NCBI GenBank assembly: GCA_003505905.1
Contig: DNXM01000116.1
Coordinates: 1,986 to 7,090, forward strand
From: Oscillospiraceae bacterium
Lineage (GTDB): Bacteria; Bacillota; Clostridia; Oscillospirales; Acutalibacteraceae
DNA: 5,105 bases
Reading direction: 5' to 3'
Under the pieces are notes generated by a model. The model did not search any database, was not told where the DNA came from, and saw nothing but the letters and a program-made list of their open reading frames with translations. The first letter of the stretch is position 1; each line of letters opens with the position of its first letter. Positions 1-5,105 of the stretch are shown here, in pieces. The position numbers were made by a program, and so were the translations under genes.

Positions 1-612
1 GATAAGGTCATCTTCATTCGGGTAAACGATTTTATCCCAAAATCGGGCCTCCGATTCGATTTCGGCGATTTGGTTTTGAGCCGAAAGCGACCGTTCAAAA
101 AGCAGTTTGATGTTTTCCACAACCGTTTTTGATTCATCCAACTGCGTGAACAGCTCGTTGCGGGTGCTTGCGAGAATGTTCAAAGCTTCGTCCGTGCTTT
201 TTGTTTGAATCGGCGGATAGCAGGAGGCAACCGGCGAAGAAAAAATCAGCTTGCCGACCGCAGGGCAGGACAGAGAAAGACTGTGTTCGGTGAAGCCATC
301 GTATTCCTCGGTGAAGCGTGGATGCTCCCGACAGATTTCGCTCGTGTGCTCCCAACCGATTGCCGTGCGAAGGTCGCACAGGTTTTGTTCGTTCAAAAAC
401 GGACAGCGTTTGTTGCGTTGGATAAACACGGTGTCGCCGTCTTCATCGGTGGTCATTGCCTGCCTAACGGCATCGCCGAGGCTTCCGCCAAGCGTTTTGT
501 AATAGCTTTCGCTTTGTTTGTCAACGATGATTTCCCAGCCTGCACAGCAGGTGTCGGGGCAAGCGGAAGCAAGACATGAAAAGTGTTCGGCATAATTCGG
601 CTGATAGTTCAT
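1..612 (-). CDS. fliB: FliB-like flagellin lysine-N-methylase family protein (N-terminal half, cut by window edge)
   Basis: The 204 visible residues start with MNYQPNYAEHFSCLASACPD and continue as a cysteine-rich protein. Cysteines are at 13, 18, 22 and 23 (C-x4-C-x3-CC, followed by AGW), then C70-PFLNEQNLC79, a C94-x2-HPR block and SLSLSC at 111-116. This order of blocks is what I know from FliB-type lysine-N-methylases and the related CxxCxxCC proteins, where the cysteines probably bind a metal or Fe-S cluster. Salmonella FliB methylates surface lysines of flagellin. The start is the ATG at 612-610, with AAAGGA (628-623) 10 bases upstream. Homologues are, as I recall, nearly twice this length, so the C-terminal half lies beyond base 1. 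No signal peptide or membrane segment is seen, so it should be cytoplasmic. No flagellar gene is in view, so flagellin as the substrate is unproven. The family call is fairly sure, the exact activity is not. Confidence 0.75.
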   Translation of the reverse strand, partial: MNYQPNYAEHFSCLASACPDTCCAGWEIIVDKQSESYYKTLGGSLGDAVRQAMTTDEDGDTVFIQRNKRCPFLNEQNLCDLRTAIGWEHTSEICREHPRFTEEYDGFTEHSLSLSCPAVGKLIFSSPVASCYPPIQTKSTDEALNILASTRNELFTQLDESKTVVENIKLLFERSLSAQNQIAEIESEARFWDKIVYPNEDDLI

Positions 613-642
613 GGCGTTTCGTTCCTTTCGGGGAATGAGAAA

Positions 643-671
643 AGTGTAGCACAACCGAAACAAAAAGTAAA
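643..671 (-). promoter_or_regulatory. Candidate promoter of the fliB-like gene (extended -10)
   Basis: Read on the minus strand, TTTACT (671-666) is followed after 17 bases by TACACT (648-643), preceded by TG one base upstream (TGCTACACT), an extended -10 arrangement. Each hexamer matches the sigma-70/SigA consensus at 4 of 6 positions. It lies about 30 bases upstream of the ATG at 612, with the AAAGGA site between them, which fits a short leader. This is a by-eye prediction. Confidence 0.45.
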
Positions 672-724
672 CGGCAAAAGCCCGTTCAAAGGCAATTCCA
701 TGTATGTCATTCCAAAAGCAAAAC

Positions 725-750
725 AAAGAAAAAAGAAAGAGAAAGAGAAA
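725..750 (+). promoter_or_regulatory. Uninterrupted purine run at the rhamnosidase start; weak ribosome binding region
   Basis: All 26 bases from 725 to 750 are A or G, ending in two tandem GAGAAA units (739-750) whose last A is the first base of the ATG start. There is no GGAGG-like core. The best Shine-Dalgarno approximations are the AAGAGA and AAAGAG stretches, so translation may rely on an unstructured A-rich leader rather than strong anti-SD pairing. I found no convincing plus-strand promoter in 613-749. TTCAAA at 685-690 resembles a -35 but has no -10 at proper spacing. Confidence 0.4.
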
Positions 751-3053
751 TGTTATCGGATAATTTTATTTGCGCCTCGCACGAATACAGTACCTACACC
801 AAGGCGGTGCCTGCCCCGTATTTCAGAAAGAGCTTTTGTTTGGATTCTTTGCCGAAATCCTGCCGAATGACTGTTTGCGGACTCGGCTTTTATGAGCTGT
901 ACATCAACGGCAGGGACATCACCAAAGGGCTTTGCGCCCCCTATATCTCCAATCCCGATCATTTGGTGTATTACGATTCCTACAACATATTGCCCTACTT
1001 AACAAACGGAAAAAACACGGTCGGCATTTTGCTTGGCAACGGTATGCAGAACGCACCGGGCGGACAGATTTGGGATTTTGACGATGCACCGTTTCGCGGC
1101 TCTCCCCGTGTGGCGTTTGCAATCGAGTGGGAGGACAGCGACGGCACACAGCACCTTTTGCAGGCGGATGAAACGGTCAAAACCGCTTCGTCCCCGTATT
1201 TGTTTGACGATTTGCGGTGCGGATGCGTTTTCGATGCAAGAATGGAGCAAAACGGTTGGAATTTGCCCGGGTTTGACGATTCAGCTTGGCAAACGGCAAA
1301 AATCGCCGAACGCCCGAGAGGCGAAAAGAAGCTTTGCCGGGCGAGTGCGATTGTGCGCACCGAAACCAAGCGTGCCGTGTCCGTAACCAAGCGAAGCCTT
1401 GCGCCTTATCAGCCACGACACGATGTGCCGCCGACCCCGAATCCGTTCATGTCGCCGCAACGGGAAGGCTGGGTGTTTGACTTTGGCGAAAATGTTTCGG
1501 GCGTACCGATTTTGAAGGTGAGCGGTCAAAAAGGGCAGCAGCTTGATTTGCAGTTCGCCGAACGCATCAACGAAAAAGGCGAATTGGATTATTCGAATAT
1601 GGAGTTTTATCCCGACGGCTATGCGCAGCGGGATATTTACATTCTCAAAGGCGATGACGAAGAAATCTTTTCGCCGCTTTTCACCTATCACGGTGCTCGA
1701 TATTGCTGTGTAATCGGCTTAAAGGATGAGCAGGTGAAAGCGGATTTGCTCACCTTTGCGGGTTGCACCTCCGCCCCCGTGAGCCGAGGCGAATTTTTCT
1801 GCTCGGATGAAACGGCGAATACCTTACAGCACATGACCCGCAATTCCGATCAGGCGAATTTTTTCTATTTTCCAACGGACTGTCCGCATCGGGAAAAGAA
1901 CGGCTGGACAGGGGATGCCAACGCTTCGTGCGAACAAATGCTGCTGAATTTTGCCGTGGAGGACAGTTGTCGGGAATGGCTGACCAACATTCGGGCGGCG
2001 CAGTTGACGGATGGAAGAATTCCTGCGATTGTGCCGACGGACAAATGGGGTTACCGAGGCTGTAACGGTCCGGCTTGGGATGCGGCGCTGATTGAACTGC
2101 CGTACCGCATTTATCTTTACCGAGGCGAAAAGGCGATTGTTGAAGAAAACGCCGATGCGATTTTTCACTATCTCAATTTTCTTTCTTCGCTTCGCAACGA
2201 AAAGGGAACGATTTCCTACGGCTTGGGTGATTGGTGCCCCGTGACAACGGTGAAAGCACCCGTTGAATTGACCGACACGCTTATTTCTATGGATATTTGC
2301 CGAAAGGCGGCGTTTCTGTTCGGTGAGGTCGGCAGAGGGCTTCAGCAAAAATTCGCTTTGGCTCTATACGAAGAACTCCGTGCCGCCGCACGAAAGCATT
2401 TAATTGATTTTTCAACCTTAACGGTGGTCGGTACCTGCCAAACATCGCAGGCGATGGCGTTGTATTACGGTGCTTTTGACGAAGAAGAAAAGCCGAAAGC
2501 CCTTGAGCGGCTTCTCGATTTTGTGCGTGAAACACAGGAGCATATTGATTTCGGCTTGCTCGGTCAGCGTGTGCTGTTTCGTGTGCTGGCGGAATTTGGC
2601 TATGCACAGACCGCTTTCCATATGATTGTCCGCCGGGATTATCCGTCCTACGGTCATTTAATTGACCTTGGTTTAACTTCTCTACCCGAAAACTTTTTGA
2701 CGCACGGGTCGGAGATTCATTCACTTAACCATCATTTCATGGGCGACATTTCCGCTTTCTTTTTCCGCCACATTGCAGGCATTCAAGTTAATCCCAATCA
2801 GAGGGATTGCCGTGAGGTTGCCGTCAAGCCGAACTTTGTTGAGCCGCTGCGGTTTGCCAAGGCGCATTGCGATACGGCAGTCGGACGAGTGGCGGTAAAA
2901 TGGGAACGAAACGGCGGGAAAATTGTTTTGGTGATTACGGCAGGTGAAGAAAACACGGGCAAAATAGTTTTGCCGAGCGGTTGGGTGTTTGAAGACACGG
3001 GTTCGGCAAGCCGTGTGCTGATGAGCGGAACCTATCAAGTTGTTTTGAAATAA
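750..3053 (+). CDS. GH78 alpha-L-rhamnosidase, cytoplasmic type
   Basis: Hydrolyses terminal alpha-L-rhamnosyl residues from glycosides by an inverting mechanism (family knowledge). The 767 residues show the usual GH78 order: an N-terminal beta-sandwich with GLGFYELYING (44-54) and a later DARMEQNGW block; a second beta domain with WVFDFGENVSG (241-251); the (alpha/alpha)6 catalytic barrel from about 345 to 680; and a short C-terminal beta domain. In the barrel, PTDCPHREKNGWTGD holds D377, E382 (likely general acid) and D389, with the same spacing I recall for D567/E572/D579 of Bacillus RhaB. E647 in LPENF is the likely general base, just before SLNHHFMGD (658-666). W443-D444 and GDW (493-495) are also typical. 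No signal peptide is present, so the substrate must be imported. The ATG at 750 is the first start after the in-frame stop at 636 and keeps the family N-terminus (PYFRKSF); the next Met (residue 40) would cut into that domain. The aglycone or oligosaccharide specificity cannot be read. Confidence 0.92.
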   Translation: MLSDNFICASHEYSTYTKAVPAPYFRKSFCLDSLPKSCRMTVCGLGFYELYINGRDITKGLCAPYISNPDHLVYYDSYNILPYLTNGKNTVGILLGNGMQNAPGGQIWDFDDAPFRGSPRVAFAIEWEDSDGTQHLLQADETVKTASSPYLFDDLRCGCVFDARMEQNGWNLPGFDDSAWQTAKIAERPRGEKKLCRASAIVRTETKRAVSVTKRSLAPYQPRHDVPPTPNPFMSPQREGWVFDFGENVSGVPILKVSGQKGQQLDLQFAERINEKGELDYSNMEFYPDGYAQRDIYILKGDDEEIFSPLFTYHGARYCCVIGLKDEQVKADLLTFAGCTSAPVSRGEFFCSDETANTLQHMTRNSDQANFFYFPTDCPHREKNGWTGDANASCEQMLLNFAVEDSCREWLTNIRAAQLTDGRIPAIVPTDKWGYRGCNGPAWDAALIELPYRIYLYRGEKAIVEENADAIFHYLNFLSSLRNEKGTISYGLGDWCPVTTVKAPVELTDTLISMDICRKAAFLFGEVGRGLQQKFALALYEELRAAARKHLIDFSTLTVVGTCQTSQAMALYYGAFDEEEKPKALERLLDFVRETQEHIDFGLLGQRVLFRVLAEFGYAQTAFHMIVRRDYPSYGHLIDLGLTSLPENFLTHGSEIHSLNHHFMGDISAFFFRHIAGIQVNPNQRDCREVAVKPNFVEPLRFAKAHCDTAVGRVAVKWERNGGKIVLVITAGEENTGKIVLPSGWVFEDTGSASRVLMSGTYQVVLK

Positions 3054-3093
3054 TGAACTTTTTATATTGGCGAACGGAATCTTCGACTTACTC

Positions 3094-3122
3094 TTGATTC
3101 TGCTCGCTCGGTGTGTTACTAT
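3094..3122 (+). promoter_or_regulatory. Candidate promoter of the kinase-epimerase operon
   Basis: In the 98-bp gap after the rhamnosidase, TTGATT (3094-3099) and TACTAT (3117-3122) are 17 bases apart, and TG at 3114-3115 gives an extended -10 (TGTTACTAT). An alternative -10, TATAAA at 3120-3125, would need a 20-base spacer. The leader to the kinase ATG at 3152 would be only about 20-25 bases and holds the RBS AAGGGAG (3138-3144), 7 bases before the start. No terminator hairpin with a U tract precedes it, so readthrough from the rhamnosidase gene also seems possible. Confidence 0.55.
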
Positions 3123-3151
3123 AAATCATATTAAAAAAAGGGAGTCGGAAC

Positions 3152-4081
3152 ATGGCTTATGATATTACGGCGTTGGGCGAAATCTTAATTGATTTTGTGC
3201 CCGACGGAACGGATGAAGACGGGGACGCACGCTTCGTGCGCAAGGCAGGCGGAGCACCGCTGAACTTGTTGGCGGCGGCGGCAAAGGCGGGAATGACAAC
3301 TTCCTTTATCGGTTGTGTCGGTGACGATATCAACGGCGCATTTCTCACCGAAACCGTTCGCAGGGTCGGCGTGGACTGCGGCGCGCTTTTTGTCGATTCA
3401 CTGCACAACACCACGCTTGCTTTTGTGGAATTGGACGCAGACGGCGACCGCCGCTTCAGCTTTTACCGCACCTTCGGCGCAGACCGATTTTTGGACAAAA
3501 GCCGTGTGGATGTTGAACGGATTCGTCAATCAAAGGTGTTCCACTTCGGCTCGCTCTCGCTGACGGATGAGCCGTCCCTTTCCGCAACGGAATATGCACT
3601 GGAGGTCGCCCGTGAAGCAGGCTGTACCGTGACCTATGACCCGAACTATCGCCCCTTGCTGTGGCAAAGTGCCGAGCAGGCGGCACAGCGTATGGGTCGG
3701 TTTATCGGCAGCGTCGATATTCTGAAAGCTTCGGAGGAAGAGGTGCAGATGATAGCCGGCAAGACCGATGTGGATGAAGCGGTGGCGGCGGTGACGGAAC
3801 AGGGCGTGAAAGTCGCACTCGTTACCCTCGGTGCAAACGGCTCGGTTGTTTATTTCGGCGGTGAAAAGCGTTTTATACCGCCTTTTGATGTTGATACGAT
3901 TGATACGACGGGCGCAGGCGATATTTATTTCGGTACATTTTTGAGCGAGTGGCTCAAGAGCGGACGAACTCTTGACGAACTGACCTTGTCGGAGATTTCC
4001 GAATTTGCAAAGACGGCAACGGTCGTGGCGGCAAAAAGCACCTGCTTCCACGGAGCAATTGCTTCATTAGAAAAAATATAA
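3152..4081 (+). CDS. PfkB-family sugar kinase, fructokinase-like
   Basis: Transfers phosphate from ATP to a sugar hydroxyl in the cytoplasm. The 309 residues match the usual length of PfkB/ribokinase-family kinases. The N-terminal strand LGEILIDF (8-15) and GGAPLN (33-38), followed by IGCVGDD, form the sugar-binding part. DTTGAGD at 251-257 carries the anion hole and the catalytic base D257. VTLGANGS (224-231) belongs to the nucleotide-binding side. TTLAFVELDADGDRRFSFYR (87-106) and DPNYRPLLW (163-171) resemble bacterial fructokinases (ScrK-like) more than ribokinases or 2-keto-3-deoxygluconate kinases, so fructose or a related ketohexose is my best guess. GAGD is followed by IYFGTF rather than the commoner AFxAGF, a variation seen in some clostridial members as far as I recall. 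The start is supported by AAGGGAG 7 bases upstream. The epimerase gene follows after 21 bases, so the two are co-transcribed. The kinase class is secure; the substrate is inference. It is not an FGGY-type rhamnulokinase. Confidence 0.88.
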   Translation: MAYDITALGEILIDFVPDGTDEDGDARFVRKAGGAPLNLLAAAAKAGMTTSFIGCVGDDINGAFLTETVRRVGVDCGALFVDSLHNTTLAFVELDADGDRRFSFYRTFGADRFLDKSRVDVERIRQSKVFHFGSLSLTDEPSLSATEYALEVAREAGCTVTYDPNYRPLLWQSAEQAAQRMGRFIGSVDILKASEEEVQMIAGKTDVDEAVAAVTEQGVKVALVTLGANGSVVYFGGEKRFIPPFDVDTIDTTGAGDIYFGTFLSEWLKSGRTLDELTLSEISEFAKTATVVAAKSTCFHGAIASLEKI

Positions 4082-4102
4082 CCTTGAAAGGATGAATCAA
4101 CC

Positions 4103-4885
4103 ATGAAAAAACCAACCATGGGCATACAGCTTTATACCCTGCGTGACCACATCAAAACAGCGGAGGATTTTGATAAGACTTTAGCTCGCCTCAAGGCGAT
4201 GGGCGTGACAGATGTTCAAATTTCTGCCATCGGTGACATCCCCGCACAGACACAAAAAGAAATTCTCGACAAATACGGCATGAAGGTCTGCCTGACCCAT
4301 AAGCCGTTTGACCGCATGGCGGACGATTTGGATAACCTGATTGCCGAGCATAAGGTGATTGACTGCGACGCCATCGGCTTGGGCAGTGCGAACGATACCT
4401 TCCGAGGCAACCGCGGCAATGTGCGCCGTTTCATCCGTGAAAGCGGAGAAATCGGCAAGAAAATGAAAGCCCAAGGCTGTTCGTTCCATTATCATAACCA
4501 TGCGTTTGAATTTTACCGTTTGGATGATATGAATCGCTGTATGATGGATTTGCTCCTTGCCGAAACCGACCCCGAGGTGTTCTACTTCATTCCCGATGTT
4601 GCGTGGATTCACTACGGCGGCGCAGACCCTGCCGAAATGCTCCGGAAGATGAAGGGACGCATCAAGGTCATTCACTTCAAAGATTACATTTTTGATGAAG
4701 AGGGCGTTCGCCACTTTGTTCCGCTCGGACAGGGCATTGTCAATTTGAAAGCGTGCTACAAGGTTGCCTGCGAGCTGGAAATTCCGTACATCATGTACGA
4801 GCATGACAGCGATTGGCCGGACGATGACCCGTTCAAGGCCTGCGAGGAATCTTGGAAATTCATGTGCAAATTGACCAACGAGTAA
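4103..4885 (+). CDS. Xylose-isomerase-like TIM-barrel sugar isomerase/epimerase
   Basis: A 260-residue single-domain TIM barrel of the AP-endonuclease-2/xylose-isomerase-like superfamily (COG1082 type), which includes IolE, IolI, hydroxypyruvate isomerase and ketose 3-epimerases. The opening QLYTLRD (9-15) is typical. A divalent metal site can be read: E136 in HYHNHAFEF, D165 in PDVAWIHYGG, H191 in IHFKD and E233 in MYEHD. The spacings (29, 26 and 42) are close to those of IolI and related epimerases, so the enzyme is probably active with Mn, Mg or Zn. PLGQGIV (207-213) is another family block. The start ATG has GAAAGGA (4086-4092) 10 bases upstream. The gene ends in tandem stops TAA TAA (4883-4888). 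It lies 21 bases after the kinase, which suggests it makes or interconverts a sugar for that kinase, for example a ketohexose epimer. The precise reaction cannot be told from sequence in this functionally mixed family. Confidence 0.85.
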   Translation: MKKPTMGIQLYTLRDHIKTAEDFDKTLARLKAMGVTDVQISAIGDIPAQTQKEILDKYGMKVCLTHKPFDRMADDLDNLIAEHKVIDCDAIGLGSANDTFRGNRGNVRRFIRESGEIGKKMKAQGCSFHYHNHAFEFYRLDDMNRCMMDLLLAETDPEVFYFIPDVAWIHYGGADPAEMLRKMKGRIKVIHFKDYIFDEEGVRHFVPLGQGIVNLKACYKVACELEIPYIMYEHDSDWPDDDPFKACEESWKFMCKLTNE

Positions 4886-4890
4886 TAAAA

Positions 4891-4932
4891 AAAAAGAAGC
4901 TCATGCGCCGAAAGTGACGCATGAGCTTTTTT
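4891..4932. terminator. Bidirectional intrinsic terminator
   Basis: A perfect 11-bp stem, AAGCTCATGCG (4897-4907) with CGCATGAGCTT (4918-4928), encloses a 10-base loop containing GAAA. A run of T follows on the plus strand (4927-4932) and a run of A precedes it (4887-4895), which is a T run on the minus strand. The hairpin starts 11 bases after the epimerase stop at 4885 and begins 17 bases past the minus-strand stop at 4946, so it can end transcription of both converging genes. Confidence 0.9.
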
Positions 4933-4945
4933 GAAAGCGGATTGG

Positions 4946-5105
4946 CTATTTGCAAAGAAAAAACTCCAGCACAAGCACCAGCACACAGCAGGCGGCGGCA
5001 ACCTTGAACAGTCCCGCATCCAGCCAAGCCAAAACAATGCCGACAACCAACGCCGCAATGCCTGCAACAGGTGTTTGCGTGGCATCCATGATGGCGGGAA
5101 ATGTC
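4946..5105 (-). CDS. C-terminal tail of an integral membrane protein, possibly AzlD-type transporter subunit (cut by window edge)
   Basis: One minus-strand frame is open from the window edge to a TAG at 4948-4946, giving 52 residues that begin TFPAIMDATQTPVAGIAALV and end in LEFFLCK. Two hydrophobic stretches, about residues 13-27 (VAGIAALVVGIVLAW) and 33-50, are separated by a short loop (LDAGLFK), so this is the last pair of membrane helices of a polytopic protein. A TFPAI-type motif before a polar turn and two closing helices reminds me of AzlD, the small partner of AzlC in branched-chain amino acid export. With so little sequence that is only a suggestion. The shared terminator right after the stop supports it being a real gene end. 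The other two minus frames here give arginine/cysteine-rich peptides without membrane character. Confidence 0.6.
   Translation of the reverse strand, partial: TFPAIMDATQTPVAGIAALVVGIVLAWLDAGLFKVAAACCVLVLVLEFFLCK

Noticed and set aside
205..579. Plus-strand open frames of 124 and 83 codons in the left region
   Set aside because: They lie antisense to the FliB-like gene, whose conserved cysteine blocks fill the same bases. The plus-strand proteins show no family motif and no RBS.
671..685. ACGG...CCGT inverted repeat as a LacI-type operator
   Set aside because: Only four base pairs per arm match around a 7-base centre, which is expected by chance in this length of sequence. It also sits at the -35 of the minus-strand promoter, so a role cannot be excluded but is not supported.
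583..870. 95-codon plus-strand frame overlapping the rhamnosidase start
   Set aside because: It is low-complexity lysine-rich sequence from the purine tract followed by an out-of-frame reading of the rhamnosidase N-terminus. No RBS or recognisable motif.
3036..3065. Possible terminator after the rhamnosidase (AAGTT...AACTT then T run)
   Set aside because: The stem would be only about 5 A/T-rich base pairs with a loop of more than 10 bases overlapping the stop codon, too weak to call.
4092..4106. Five-codon frame ATG...TGA overlapping the epimerase start (ATGA)
   Set aside because: Its ATG overlaps the Shine-Dalgarno site itself, so it has no RBS of its own. It is most likely a chance result of the spacing.
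4756..5085. 109-codon minus-strand frame across the terminator
   Set aside because: It would read through the bidirectional terminator and antisense into the epimerase. A different minus frame (stop at 4946) gives a convincing membrane-protein C-terminus over the same bases.

Overview
The window looks like chromosomal DNA from a member of the Bacillota, probably an anaerobic gut Clostridia relative. This is inferred from purine-rich Shine-Dalgarno sites (AAAGGA, GGGAG), extended -10 promoters, a compact bidirectional terminator and the mix of families present. No ribosomal marker is here to confirm it. There are five coding regions, two of them cut by the window edges. I see no tRNA, rRNA, CRISPR, insertion sequence or phage gene.

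Left edge (1-612, minus strand): the first half of a cysteine-rich protein of the FliB (flagellin lysine-N-methylase) type, running off the window. It is transcribed away from the rest, with its own plausible extended -10 promoter and RBS. The 137-bp divergent gap (613-749) carries that promoter and ends in an uninterrupted 26-base purine run directly at the next gene's start codon.

Centre (750-4885, plus strand): three genes for carbohydrate use. The first is a complete cytoplasmic-type GH78 alpha-L-rhamnosidase (767 aa) with the catalytic-region acidic residues in place. After a 98-bp gap with a good sigma-70-type promoter come a PfkB-family sugar kinase most like fructokinases (309 aa) and, 21 bp later, a xylose-isomerase-like TIM-barrel isomerase/epimerase (260 aa) with an intact Glu/Asp/His/Glu metal site. 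The kinase and epimerase form a clear two-gene operon. The rhamnosidase may read through into it.

Right edge: a strong 11-bp hairpin with A/T tracts on both sides separates the epimerase from the C-terminal 52 residues of a convergent minus-strand membrane protein, possibly an AzlD-type branched-chain amino acid transport subunit.

Taken together, the centre is a small glycoside-utilisation locus: cut a rhamnoside inside the cell, then isomerise and phosphorylate a released sugar. The classical rhamnose genes (isomerase, rhamnulokinase, aldolase), a transporter and a regulator are absent from the window, so the flow of substrate is inference. I find no convincing new biological system. The combination of GH78, PfkB kinase and epimerase is the most interesting point.
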